Assembly (NCBI GenBank): GCA_033782935.1
Contig: JAWQEG010000506.1
Span: 2,310,501-2,374,500 of the forward strand
Reading direction: 5' to 3'
DNA length: 64,000 nucleotides
Origin: Petrolisthes cinctipes
Taxonomy: Eukaryota > Arthropoda > Malacostraca > Decapoda > Porcellanidae
Under the pieces are notes generated by a model. It saw only the letters and a program-made list of their open reading frames with translations, was not told where the DNA came from and did no database searches. This document shows positions 43,914-54,552 of this stretch, one piece after another (the first letter of the stretch is position 1; each line of letters starts with the position of its first letter). The translations under genes were made by a program, and so were the position numbers.

Positions 43914-44329
43914 CGGACTACGTCCGACCCCTCTCCTCGCACACTCACCTACCTCCCTGAACTATTGTATCAACCCCCAAAATGGACAATAATTTAGGGA
44001 ATAAAAGTTACCTTTACTCGCCCCCCCCTAGTGGTAGCCTGGCGGCGTTCTCCAGTACCAGCTAGGGGATCGGAGTTTGTGCGGAAGGAACTTCCCCACC
44101 ACCGAACCTGCCTAATGCGAGGGGTGGTGTAGTAGGAACCCACCTCCCAAGCGAATACCGTTGCTCAGCCAAGAGACAACCGTAGGCCCAGGAGGTCGCA
44201 CGGAAAATATAGAAGAAAAAGTAGTTTAAGAAAAAGAGGTGCCCAAATGACGCACCAGACTACTGGGCCCCCCTACCACAGGGTTTCCCCTGAGGCAGTG
44301 AGTGCTGCGGGTCTGGTGTGGGGAACAAC
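43914..44329 (-). promoter_or_regulatory. LINE B 5' UTR
   Basis: About 415 bp between the candidate target duplication and the ORF1 start, GC-rich with several C/G runs. LINEs of this group carry downstream promoters here. No TATA box is seen, and no motif can be assigned confidently. Confidence 0.45.
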
Positions 44330-44782
44330 TAACTACTAGCTACCATATACTACTGGTTGTCCTCCAGCAAAAATCAAATCACTGAAGGTGTACACAGCAG
44401 TGCAGCAAAACGCTGCAAATTTACTTTACTTAATTACTTTACCAAGGCAAAGAAACAACAGAGTACTGCCGGTAAGAGGCCTCGGTACACCAAGGTAACT
44501 CCACGAACAGCACTGGTGTCTGTTGTTGCTATGCACAGAGAGGACGAGGTCTGGACTGAACAAAGTCTGGACGCATAATGGTGGTGATGGTATAAAAACA
44601 CAGTAGTGTTTTTATACCATGCATGGTATAGCTCCCGAGCCCGGGCGCCCGAGTGTTCCAATAATGTGGTCGGGAAGAGGGCTCGGACGGCCTCAGAAAC
44701 ACCACTGAGAAAACCAAAACTCGCTCGGGTGCTAGCAAACGAGGCTCGGGCGGGTGTGTCCGAGCGACTGAGAAAACGGCTG
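44330..44782 (+). other. Right part of the Harbinger element, with small ORF and palindrome
   Basis: An open frame of 73 codons (44,357-44,578) has a KRCKFTLLNYFTKAKK stretch and basic patches but no recognised domain. At 44,589-44,618 a near-perfect palindrome ggtataaaaacac/gtgtttttatacc with a 4-base loop occurs. GCTCGGGCG-type GC-rich palindromes and the right TIR follow. The ORF may be a lost exon or chance. Confidence 0.4.
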
Positions 44783-46174
44783 TATATCAGCTGATATTAA
44801 TCGAAATAATGAGTTTCTTGGTAGCTACACCTTGGTAGGTTAAAAAGATAAGAAGCATACTGATATAACGGCAATTGTACAACTCGACATCAGTTGTTGA
44901 AATCGAATAATGGACTATAAAACTGGAAGCCTTCCATGACCAAGATTGATATCAAATCGCGTTCGCATCTCTAAGCCCATATTTGTACAATAATTACTAA
45001 TCTTTGGTGTCTTTATATTCCACACAGTTTAAATTGATCATTATAATTTAAAGTAAATGTGTTTGTAGTGTGTTGTCATCAATAGATATCCAGAGAAGCC
45101 AGGAGATCTCTACCACTGCCCACTGGTGCGTCGTATACTCACCAGAAGTAGGCCAACAGTACTACTTGGCATTGATAATAAGGTCATGATTTAGACTGAT
45201 AATAGGTTTTATGTGTTTAATTCTTGATGAATGATTAACTAGCCTACTAATCATATGGATATAAAGCAGCATTTTTATAAATCATGACCTAGCTGACCTA
45301 ATGAGATCATTAGTCGATCATCCTTGGTAGTAGCCTACAGTTTTTTAACCTTGGTTACGAAGTATTTATATTGACTAGTGCTAGGTTATATTCATATATT
45401 TATCACTCGAAAGATTATATAATAACCTATTACTTGGATGTAAAGGTAATTTATATTTATAATTCTACAGGAGAGCTCCATCTGGATTTTTTCAATGTTA
45501 TAAAAAGGATTTCCATACCTATTTAGTATTTCCAACTGCCCCATTTCTATCATCCTTGCATTTGCCCCTCCAGTTGTTATATAACTTATTACAGCTTAGC
45601 GGGACACATGGAGTCAGTGTTGCCAGGTGCTGGGAATATATATTTGTTCTAGAGAATTTTGAAGTAAACACAAGGAAATTATATAAAGATTGTTCAGGAG
45701 TAAATGGGTAAATTTCTACCAGACGATATATCAGAGATCTTCATTGTTCAAGTGGAAACAGGGAATTATTGAGGAAAAAGGGAAATCCTAAAGGTGAAAC
45801 AAGGGAAATTTCGTCAAGCAGACCTGGAAACACTGCGTGCAGCTGAGAGTGCCTGAGACTGAGTTGTGAGTTGTGATTCAACGTGGTGAGCAGTGTTTCC
45901 ACTTTAGGGTAAAATACCCCATTTTAGGGGAATTGGACCCTTGTTAGGGTAAAACCTAGGGTAATGCAAAATCTGGGGGAATTGGAGAATTTTTGGGGTA
46001 TATTTCCTATTTTCTAGGGGATTTTGATAATTTACATAGCAGTCTCAATCTTGGTTTGAAGATTGGAGAAGTGGAATATTTTTGCAAGGGAAGTAGTAGA
46101 GTTCACCATTAAAATGGAGATATGTAGTTATTTTCTTTCATTATTCTAGTTATCCTTTATGGTAAATATTGAAT
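44783..46174. other. Unassigned AT-rich sequence
   Basis: No coding or element signature identified over 1.4 kb. Short local repeats around 45,900-46,000 (gggtaaaa, ttaggg variants) are low-complexity. The segment could contain old unrecognised transposon sequence. Confidence 0.35.
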
Positions 46175-46494
46175 GAATTACCGTTATTGCGTACGTTTTT
46201 TCTACCTTCATTACCCACTTATTTAGACCATTCTAAGACTATTTTCATCTATGGCATTTCCTCCGCAAATGCCCGATTTCCAAGATAGGGCATATTCAAA
46301 TGGGGCATTTTGAAATTAGCCTGACCTAACCTAACCTAGACCGCATCAGACTACCGGAACCTAACCTGGGCAAACTACCGGGACCTAACCTGGGCAAACT
46401 ACCAGGAAATAATCGTGATAAAGTACAATAAGTGACTGGGGTAAAATACTGGGACCCAACCGGATCTGGCAACACTGCTGCAAAACGGTAATTC
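46175..46494. mobile_element. MITE with 24-bp minisatellite (copy 1)
   Basis: Short inverted ends gaattaccgtt and aacggtaattc bound a 320-bp element. Internally it has caaatgcccgatttccaaga-type sequence related to the Merlin TIR and then cctaacctgggcaaactacc tandem units (24 bp). Related copies are at about 54,930-55,195 and, inverted, 55,299-55,592. Confidence 0.65.
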
Positions 46495-46511
46495 TTTCAA
46501 TAAATACCTTA

Positions 46512-46595
46512 TTGATTTTTATTATTTATTTATTATTATTATTATATTTATTATGTATTATTTATTATTATTATTATTTTGTGTGTGTGTGTGAG
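46512..46595. repeat. (ATT)n and (GT)n microsatellite
   Basis: Interrupted ATT repeats followed by a (GT)n run and GA dinucleotides. Confidence 0.9.
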
Positions 46596-47200
46596 AGAGG
46601 CAAATTCAAATTGCAACTGCCTGCCGTGCCTGGCTACTGTGCTGGCTACACGTGACGTGCCAGACAGTGAGTGCAGTACAGTGTGTGAGGATCGGTCAGC
46701 GGATGGCGGCCTTGAATATTTAGTTATTTACACGTGAACGCTACTTGTCCTCAGACGACTGAACCTGTGGGAAAGCCGATAGTGTTTGTGTCAGCTTTAT
46801 TCAGGTAAATAATTATAATTAGCACTTTGTAATATAGCAATAAGGTCGAAAACAAATAACGTTAGTGAATTTACCACGTCCGTTAAATTTTTTTAAATTT
46901 TTTGATACCCAGTAATATACAGTGATAATATTCATTCACAGACGTCACTATCAGTTCTAAATGCTCTATAATGTGTTAAAATATATAAATTCGCCGTAGG
47001 CTACCAGTACCATGATGGTGCAGGGATGAAAACCGAGACATAAGTGTATTTAAGTGCTTTGCTCCAAATTGCCAATATCTGGCCCAGTATCTACAGTATG
47101 AAGCCTTAATTCTTGATCATTGTTTTCCTCTCCAAAATCTAACCAAAACATATCTTTTTTCTGTAATAACAAGTAAATCTAATTTCAGTGCAGGGTACTG
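46596..47200. other. Unassigned; possible noncoding first exon at 46,610-46,804
   Basis: The GC-balanced segment 46,610-46,804 ends in tttattcag/gtaaataa, a good splice-donor context, and resembles an untranslated first exon. There is no ORF, promoter element or downstream host exon in the window, so this is only a candidate. The rest is AT-rich without features. Confidence 0.2.
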
Positions 47201-47455
47201 CTTATAATGGTATTTTTACAGAAGACCTGGGTTCACTAATACGTAAATATTAGTATGTTTTACCACTAATTAGGACCTTTCTAAGACACTTTTCATCAAT
47301 GGTGTTTCTCTCGGAGATGCCCCGTTTTCGAGATATGCCCCTTTCACACCCCAATACAAACATGGGGGAGAGCCTGGGAATCCGGGGTTTTGGGTGGGGG
47401 AAAACACGCATTTTACTGTGGTTCTGCCTATATAATTGACTTCCTACCGTTATTT
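47201..47455 (+). repeat. Left TIR of Merlin element
   Basis: Complementary to 50,256-50,500 with scattered differences. The outermost ~30 bp are weakly matched, so the exact terminus is uncertain. Confidence 0.7.
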
Positions 47456-47895
47456 TCGTTGCTTTTCGTTATATTCCACGTTATTTAAGACGCATGCAAT
47501 ATTGGGGGTGCGTTGGATGAAGCTAGTTTCAGGTGGGGAGATTGGTTCTCTTGTGTTTACGTTTGATATGTTTTCACTACAATTATAGTCTTTTCATAGT
47601 TGTAAATGTTACAATATTCACGCTACTTTTGGCTGGTTTGGCTATATTTGCCCTATTATATTTTGTATTGGCAATATTGTCTATGAGCGTCCTACTCTTT
47701 TTATGGAAATTTCCATATCCAGGATGTTACATTGTTGCCATCTAGTGTCTACTCCTGTCATTAATTCCTTGATATCACTGTGTTGCCATCTTGTGGTTAC
47801 TCTGTAAATTATTGGTAATGGAAGTGCAGTGTTACCACATCCATCTACATCCCGGGATATTTACTCGGTCACTTTATTAATTGTACAACGGTTTT

Positions 47896-48010
47896 ATGCC
47901 CAGGTTAGGTCCCGGTAGTTTGCCCAGGTTAGGTCCCGGTAGTTTGCCCAGGTTAGGTCCCGGTAGTCTGTTGTGGTCTAGGTTAGGTTAGGTCAGGTCA
48001 GGTTAGGTAA
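47896..48010. repeat. 24-bp TTAGG minisatellite in Merlin element
   Basis: Three near-perfect 24-bp units of gcccaggttaggtcccggta plus gttt, then ggttaggttaggtcaggtca. This is the cleanest version of a unit found in at least five places in the window. Confidence 0.9.
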
Positions 48011-48265
48011 AACTAATTCCCAAAATAACCATTTGATTTAACATTTTATTGGAGATCTGGCAATTGTGGGATTTTATTAGATGCCGATAGCCATCCACTT
48101 ATTATGTACATTACCAATTCCTCATTTTCATAGCCATTTTCGCTACAAATGTGCACCTGAACACGTGTTATTATTCACTGGGTAATTTCATTATGTTACT
48201 TTTTATTATCTTTCCTTAGGTTTGTTTGTTCCTTTGGTTAGGTTTGTTATGCTTTGCTTTGGTTT

Positions 48266-48300
48266 GTTTGGGTTAGGTTAGGTTAGGTTAGGTTAGGTTT
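48266..48300. repeat. Interstitial (TTAGG)n tract
   Basis: About six consecutive ggtta units. TTAGG is the ancestral arthropod telomere repeat. Here it is internal to a transposon. Confidence 0.9.
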
Positions 48301-48763
48301 TGTTTAGTAAGGATATGTAGGGGTCGGTAGGATTTGGCTATAATTCTACTTCTTTTCATAGTATTGGGTGCTTCTCTTTGTTATTTTGAGTTAGTACCAC
48401 TGCTTATAGCCTTGGAAATTTTGGCCCTCTGCTGGCTACTCTAAATATTAATATGTGCATTACCATCTACTAATTTTTATAGCCATTTGGGCTACTTTTG
48501 TGCACATGAACACGTGTTTTCATTCTAACAGTATTTATATTATGTATCTATATTTTTACTTTTGTTTTGTTATGTTACTTTATTTTGGGCTTTAATTGGT
48601 TATTTAGTGTAGGGTGAGGTATTGTTAGGTTATGTTTGGTTGTGTTTATGTTTGGGTGGGATAGGTACGGTGTGGCTATCATTTTACTTTTTTGGCTGCT
48701 TTTCCATTTATTTTTGAGTTTGTGATGCTGCTGTATGGAAAACTGGGTCACGTGATTATCCCC

Positions 48764-48803
48764 TATAAATAAGACGTTAGAGCGTGGGTCTTTCTCTTTC
48801 AGT
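48764..48803 (+). promoter_or_regulatory. Core promoter of Merlin transposase (TATA and Inr)
   Basis: tataaataa at 48,764-48,772 and an arthropod-type initiator tcagt at 48,799-48,803 lie just upstream of the ATG at 48,812. The TATA-Inr spacing is slightly longer than usual. A cacgtg E-box precedes them near 48,749. Confidence 0.5.
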
Positions 48804-48811
48804 TGCTCACT

Positions 48812-49838
48812 ATGGAACACTTGTGTGCCGGTTGTCGTCCTCTATTCTACGAAATTATAGCAAGCCATTTTAGAAATAACGAGACCAGTGTAACTTTATT
48901 TCAAAATCACGGTGTCTTACCAACTGATCTCAAGTGTCCTAATTGCGGTAACAATTGTTGTTTAACACATGATAACCTTTTTCGTTGTTATCACACAACT
49001 CTAATAGCAAAGACAAAGAGAAGAAGACGTTGTGGATTTTCTGTGTCGTCCTTTAAAGGCTCATTTTTAGACCATTCACACATCGAACCCTGGAAAGTGC
49101 TGTGTTTTATTAACGTATTTTGTGATAAGAGTTTTTCACACATCCAGACTATCAAAAACTTGAGCATAAACAGCAACACTTCTGTCGATTGGAGAAGTTT
49201 CTGTAGTGAAGTGTGCGAGAAATGGCTAACATCTCAACCCCCTATAGGTGGTCCTCATATAACAGTTGAGATTGATGAAACACTTGTTGTCAGACGGAAA
49301 CACCACGTCAGTCGTGTCTTGTCTCAAGTGTGGGTGTTTGGAGGAATTGAAAGAGTCTCCAAGAAAAAATTTATTATCCCGCTCTTAGACGATGCGACTC
49401 AACCACTTCCACGGAATAAAGAAACTCTTATTCCACTAATAAAACTTTTTATATTGCCTGGCACTACCATTTGCTCTGATTCTTGGCGTGCATACAATTC
49501 TCTCGAGGACGAGGGCTATCGACATTGGTGTGTAAATCACAGCATTAATTTTTGTCGACCCGGTTAATACTGAAATACACACACAAAACATAGAGAGATT
49601 GTGGAGAGACGTTAAGGAACATATTAAACGACCAGGAATCAGAGCCAAGTATTTGAGACAATATATTGCAAGATATATATTTCTAGACCAACACGAAGAT
49701 CTTGCATTTCATCAATTCCTTCTGGAGGCTGCAAAACTCTATCTGCCCCAATCTGACTGTGTTCGTCCGCCATTACCACATGATTCAGACGACTCGGATA
49801 TCTCCTCTGATCACGACAATCCCACACCATCCACATAA
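48812..49838 (+). pseudogene. Merlin transposase (DDE, ISXO2-like), one frameshift
   Basis: The protein starts MEHLCAGCRPLFYEI and has a zinc ribbon (CPNCGNNC, then CYHTTLIAKTKRRRRCGFSV). The ISXO2-like catalytic core follows: HITVEIDETLVVRRKHH (first Asp), VWVFGGIERVSKKKFIIPLL, PGTTICSDSWRAYNSLEDEG (second Asp) and HWCVNHSINF. The frame then stops at 49,565. One extra T in ttttt near 49,549 explains this: the next frame continues with HTQNIERLWRDVKEHIKRPG (Glu of the triad in IERLW) to 49,838, ending acidic. Apart from this indel the gene is complete, so inactivation is recent. Merlin transposases act on their own TIRs. Confidence 0.9.
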
Positions 49839-50103
49839 TTTCTTTAAGGTATGTTATTTATTGTTTATTAAACATTCTTTACCCTTTATTTTGTCCATTT
49901 TTATACAGATATTATTATATATATGTCATTCCTACATATACATTGTGTACACATGTTGGTAACGCTGCTACTTGGGCTATACTAACATTTTGGCTATCTA
50001 GCCGAACACATGTTGTAACGCTGCTGCTTGGGCTGTATTGGTATTATATTGCAACGTTCTCGAACACTTGGAATTTTTTTTTATCATTAACTATTTTATT
50101 TAC

Positions 50104-50255
50104 GGTTGGAAGTGTATAATTATGGCATTAACATAGTGCTATGCGTGTTTTCCCCCACCCAAAACCCCAGATTCCCAGCCTCTCCCCCATGTTTGTATTG
50201 GGGTATGAAAACGGGGCATATTTCGATAACGGGGCATATCCAATAAATACTCCAT
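50104..50255. repeat. Duplicate of inner right TIR of Merlin
   Basis: A ~152-bp direct repeat: ggttggaagtgt... at 50,104 and ggttggaactgt... at 50,256 both run on into cgtgttttcccccacccaaa and tgtttgtattggggtatgaa. It gives the right side a tandem TIR segment absent from the left. Confidence 0.8.
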
Positions 50256-50500
50256 AGGTTGGAACTGTATTATAAAGGCAAAACCATAGTGTATAGCGTG
50301 TTTTCCCCCACCCAAAACCCCGGATTCCCAGGCTCTCCCCCATGTTTGTATTGGGGTATGAAAACGGGGCATCTCCGAGAGAAACACCATAGATGAAAAG
50401 TGTCTTAGAAAGGTACTAATTAATGGTAAAACATACTAATATTTATGTATTAGTGAACCCAGGTTTTCTGTAAATTTACCCTTATATTATACTGTACTGG
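50256..50500 (-). repeat. Right TIR of Merlin element
   Basis: Inverted copy of 47,201-47,455. Confidence 0.7.
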
Positions 50501-50589
50501 CAGTTTTTTTTTTCCTAATCATATCAATTTTTGTACTGGTAACGTGCCTTTGATTCAGACCCTAAGACATCAGACCCTAAGTTCTCAGG

Positions 50590-52327
50590 ATGGTTAAAGA
50601 ATCTCCAAGATCAACATCTCTTAGGCATCTAGCATATTGCTGTATATGTAACTCAGACATTCAATGTAGCAAATCAGACATTATGAGACACGCATCCAGT
50701 CAGAGGCACAAAAATCTTTCATTGCAGCATGCAAATAATTCATCTCTCGCCAGCTTCATACTCGGTAATGATACATTAGACAAGTCTGCCAAGAAAATTG
50801 AACTGCAACTTTGTGCCTTCTTAGAGGAAAATTACCTAACGCTACCTATTTCATTGTGTGAACCCTTGTTGTTGTTGCTAAAAAATGTATTCCCTGATCA
50901 AAATGCCCTGAAACATGTCTGTCTGGGAAAACAAAGGGCATCAAATGTCATCCGTCAAGTCTTTGGGATACATCTGGTAAAAGATCTGCGTGAACTTTTA
51001 AAAGACAGACAGGAGTACTACCAAACAGATGATAATAAAATGCAAAATTCTTTCTTAGATCTTGTGGAGATTTATGACAGTTCTGCAGATGGTCTGATTA
51101 AGACCTTAAAACAGTCCCTGAAAAACAGATTCCCTTAGAGAATATTGTGGCATTCTGTTCTGACACTACAAATGTCATGATGGGTGGGAGGCATTCTGTT
51201 GCTACCATTTTAAAAGATTTATTGTCAAATGTTGTAATAGTAAAGTGTTCATGTCTTATGATTCATTTATGTGCGTCCTATGCTTGCCTAAAATTACCCA
51301 AGTTCCTTGAAGATCTTTGCCGTAACATCTTTACACACTTTAGTTTAAGCTCAAAGCGGCAAGATGCATTTAAAGAATTCCAGGAATTTGTTGGTGTAGC
51401 TCCTCACAAAATATTAGCTCCAGGGCAGACTACCTGGTGGTTTTCATTGGAGATTTGTGTTAAACGCTTACTGGAGCAATGGGAGGCTCTTAAATTATAC
51501 TTAACTGAGGTTACCTTCACAGATCCAACTGACAGCAATTATGCAATTCTGAAAAGTCTGAACAACAAGTTTACCCTTGCTTACTTTGAATTTTTGTCTC
51601 ACAACCTTGCTCGCTTCAACAGTTTCAACACACAATTTCAGTTTGAAATCCCCAATTTTTACTGCCTCAAAAAAGAAATCTGCAAATTACTTTGAAGCAT
51701 ATGTTCAGATTTTATGAGCATACCATATGTTAAGAAGTGTGAATTATCAGCACTTGATCCAGAACATCACTTTTTTTTTGCAAGCATGGTGACTCCTGAT
51801 AACATATATTTAAGAATATCTGCTATGGAAATTATGAATGATTTGAAATCAAGTAGTACTCATGATGTGACAGTATTCTATGTAAACTGTATGAACTTTC
51901 TTATTTTGAATCTGTAAGACAGCTAGTTACAAGCTCGGTTCAACCTTAATGAACCAATCCATACTTTAGTGCAGTGTCTAGATCCCATGAATGCTGTCAA
52001 TCTTCAACCAAAATCACTGGCACATATCTTTGACGCAATACCGCAGCTTAATAAATATGCAGAAATAAAAGGTTTGAACAGCTTACTGGCCAGACACCAT
52101 GCTTGCAGTACTGGAATATTGTATTTAACCAAAAGAATGCTGCCAACCTCCCTTGTTACCCAAATTTAAAAGTAGTTATCTCTGTTTTATTGTCATTGCC
52201 TTTTTCCAATGCAAGCGTGGAGAGATTTTTCAGTAAATACAACTTAACAAAGACTCCACGGAAAATGAGGCTAAAAAATGAAACCATATGTGGCTTAATG
52301 CACATGATGTACTACCTTAGTAACTAA
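50590..52327 (+). pseudogene. hAT transposase pseudogene with N-terminal zinc finger
   Basis: Consecutive plus-strand frames give CCICNSDIQCSKSDIMRHAS (a zinc-finger-like C2...H motif), then FPDQNALKHVCLGKQRASNV. After a shift near 51,140 comes MAFCSDTTNVMMGGRHSVAT (the first catalytic Asp region of hAT enzymes), followed by CSCLMIHLCASYACLKLPKF and LAPGQTTWWFSLEICVKRLL. The C terminus (about 52,170-52,327) is LLSLPFSNASVERFFSKYNL with KMRLKNETICGLMHMMYY, the hAT dimerisation signature. Four frame breaks make it inactive. It resembles hAT proteins of the ZBED/SCAND3-like group and differs from the ZMYM1-like copy at 15.2-19 kb. TIRs were not located. Confidence 0.85.
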
Positions 52328-53330
52328 AACATGGCTGCGGACACTTTAAGTATTGTTGACAAAATGATTTCAGCACTCAGGTCAATAAAAAGTAATGCAA
52401 CTTGTTCTGAAATCAGTAATTAATCATTTGATGGTACACTCGCGCACCACAATCTCTAGCCCACCTGAGTTTGGGGTGGCGATATGGCTCGGATCCTTTC
52501 TGGACGACAGCCCACTGAAACTATCACAAGGTCAGACCCGCACCAACAGAAATTATTCGAAAAATTGAAAAGGGGTCTGACTCACTGTGTCATGTAAACC
52601 TTATATACAACTCTTTCTGTGGTTATACTCTACAATTGCATTTTGGCTGCAAAAATCAATATATTTCATTACTGCATTTTAATTTCTCAAATATTTGCAT
52701 GAAAGAGGGACACAAAAGAATATACCAATAAGCTTTCAAGAATTACAATTAATTAAAACGAAGCACTTCCATACCACCCAGTAAATACACAGGTATTCAG
52801 TGTGCGTGTGTGTGGGTAGCCTACTGTAACATCAAGATTCTTCCTCAGAAATTGTTTCCTTAACCTGATTAATCTTATGTATTTTATTTTTAATTATCTA
52901 GAACTATTTTTTTTTTTTTTTTTTGTGAAAGTTCATTTTGATGATGGTGACTCGTCTTGAAGCTCAGTGTTTTCCTCAAACTCATTCTTCATTCTTTCAG
53001 TCATTCTGCCGTGTGTGATCTGATTAAAATGGCGTTGCTTTTCAGATATTATTTATTACTTCACATTAAATAAGATCGACATTGTTGTATAGGCAGAGCG
53101 TTTGATAATGAGGTAACACAGTATTTGTATGACAATGGCATGCAGTGAAATTTAATTTTTATATCAATAAACAGTAATTACAGTCCCCTATGTATCCATG
53201 CTTTGGCTGATTAACATTAACAAAAGTAAGGTGAGATTAACATGAAAATGAACATGAAGAATATTGCGTGTGTGACCCCGAAACACCAGCAGTGTGTCTC
53301 CTCCCCGTATGAAAAGATGGAATTATTGTA
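52328..53330. other. Unassigned sequence
   Basis: No coding signature. A poly-T run lies at 52,910-52,924. The rest is AT-rich without named repeats. Confidence 0.4.
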
Positions 53331-53339
53331 AGACTAGCT

Positions 53340-53460
53340 GCTCCGCCGCCCTTCGGGCGGCTAGGAGCCGCTAGCTCCTGCGGAGGGCTGGCGGCCTGCG
53401 GCCGCCCTTCCACCGCCCTTCGGGCGGTTTGGAGCAGGTCGGGCGGTGGGTGGATAGAAG
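53340..53460. repeat. Hairpin-rich terminal region
   Basis: ccgcccttcgggcgg occurs twice (near 53,347 and 53,413), each a perfect stem with a small loop. Further GC palindromes (gccgctagctcctgcgg, gcggcctgcggccgc) lie between them. Confidence 0.85.
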
Positions 53461-53560
53461 GAAGGGAAGGAGGGAAGGAAGGGGGAGAGGGAGGGATGGT
53501 TTAGTGGTTAGATAAAATAAATGGATGGATGGATGAATAGTAATAGAGGTGGGTGGGTGA
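53461..53560. repeat. (GGAA)n and (TGGA)n microsatellites
   Basis: aaggaaggg-type runs followed by tggatggatggatgaa, adjoining the Helentron terminus. Confidence 0.9.
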
Positions 53561-53695
53561 ATAATTGGAGGTATTAGTCGTTTTTAAATGTTTATTATAT
53601 CAATCTTTCTCCCTCATTCAATAACTCCATCATTCTAATATTAGCATAGTTAATAATATTTCCTTCTTTTTCTATTAATAGCGTCACTAAGCATT

Positions 53696-54552
53696 TTACT
53701 GAAGTGCCTCCTGGTAAACGACATTTTTCACGACTCCGGTTGACGACATCACATAGAGATTCTTCTCATCGCCGACTCGACTGCAGCCCACATAGAGTTG
53801 ACCGTGGGAGAAGACCTGGTCCTTAAGGTTGAGGCCAACTACTTTCAGGGACTGTCCTTGGCTTTTGTTGATTGTCATGGCATAGCTTAGACGAATAGGG
53901 AATTGGAGACGTTGGAACTGAATTGGACAATCTGAGGGCCTCAGAGGGATTCTTGGAATGAAGACATCTTTGCCTTTACCTTTGCCAGTCAGGATTGTGG
54001 CATCATTGTTTTAACTCTTAATCTTGTGCCATTGCAAAGTTTTGGTGGGTTCAGGTTTCTAAGAAGCATTATCGGACATCCCAACTTCAGTTCCAAATTG
54101 TGAGGTGGCATCCCTGGTGGATCTAGACTGTTCAGGAATTCTGCTGGGTAGTTGACCACTTGATCATCGTCGGGCACTGTATCAACTGATTTGTACTTCA
54201 TTGACCTGCCAGGCTGAGCATCCAGAAGTTTTTGGTTGATGTTGTTGACAGCTTCATTCTTTGGAGCTAGGATAGCTCGCTCACAAAGCCAGGCCGTGCT
54301 CGTGAAGTGCTGGGCGAAGTTAGGGAACACCTTCATGATGAGGTCATTTTCTGTCTCGATCATTTGTCCGAATGGAAGTTTGATTTGACCATCTGAGGAT
54401 GGGAGGATTTGACCATTTCCAACCTGAAGAAGTTGGTTGGCAAACTGGCCAGCAGATTCACCGCCATGCAGTTGGACCCGAATGTTGGTGGAGAGGGTGA
54501 GTCTTTTAGTCTGTTGCCACAGTTGAGATGCCTTGATGCAGGCATTGAATCA
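53696..54552 (-). pseudogene. PIF1-like helicase, C-terminal part (Helentron)
   Basis: Minus strand: NACIKASQLWQQTKRLTLST, NIRVQLHGGESAG, FANQLLQVGNGQI, MIETENDLIMKVFPNF, WLCERAILAPKNEAVNNINQ, PGMPPHNLELKLGCPIMLLR and NLNPPKLCNGTRLRVK. After a frameshift near 54,000 it continues GKGKGKDVFIPRIPLRPSDC, LSYAMTINKSQGQSLKVVGL, FSHGQLYVGCSRVG and VKNVVYQEAL to a stop at 53,696. These are the last conserved motifs of PIF1-type helicases (the TINKSQGQ and QLYV..SRV motifs). A second shift near 54,360 breaks the frame. Walker A and B motifs are absent. Confidence 0.88.

Larger units (their letters stand above)
38549..44329 (-). mobile_element. LINE B, near-complete I/Jockey-group retrotransposon
   Basis: A 5.8-kb minus-strand element comprises a 5' region (44,329-43,914), gag ORF1 (43,913-42,549), ORF2 (about 42,558-38,629) and a ~80-bp 3' UTR. 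The 3' end folds tggct...agcca (38,562-38,606) like the LINE A stem. Candidate 9-bp target duplications taactacta flank it. Both ORFs are uninterrupted, so it is much younger than LINE A and the Harbinger it entered. No poly(A) tail is visible. Confidence 0.8.
34364..44782. mobile_element. PIF/Harbinger transposon split by LINE B
   Basis: The ends carry inverted cagccgttttctcagtc (34,364 onward) and gactgagaaaacggctg (ending 44,782), followed inward by CpG-rich GCTCGGGCGCCCGAG-type palindromes. Inside are a Myb/SANT-like accessory pseudogene (plus strand, 34,590 to about 36,430) and a transposase pseudogene (minus strand, 38,070-36,968), the usual two-gene, convergent layout of animal Harbingers. 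LINE B (38,549-44,329) interrupts the right half. The uninterrupted element would be about 4.6 kb. I could not fix the 3-bp target duplication. Confidence 0.75.
47201..50500 (+). mobile_element. Merlin (ISXO2/IS1595-like) DNA transposon
   Basis: Inverted repeats of roughly 250 bp at 47,201-47,455 and 50,256-50,500 share tttacagaagacctgggttc-type ends, tctctcggagatgccccgtt and tggggga(g)agcctgggaatc. Between them is a single-frame transposase gene (48,812-49,838, one frameshift). The right TIR is preceded by a partial duplicate (50,104-50,255). The non-coding region upstream of the gene holds TTAGG-rich repeats. Target duplications (8-9 bp in this family) could not be fixed because the extreme ends are diverged. 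Confidence 0.8.
53331..54552 (-). mobile_element. Helentron/Helitron fragment with PIF1-type helicase
   Basis: The fragment pairs a truncated PIF1-like helicase (minus strand) with a GC-rich terminal region (53,331-53,460) of repeated ccgcccttcgggcgg hairpins preceded by actagctg, a style often seen at Helentron ends. Only the last quarter or so of the helicase survives. Upstream Rep/endonuclease domains are missing, the left of the gene being cut at about 54,552. Confidence 0.7.

Noticed and set aside
48266..48300. Chromosome end (telomere)
   Set aside because: Only about six TTAGG units, internal to a transposon with coding sequence on both sides.
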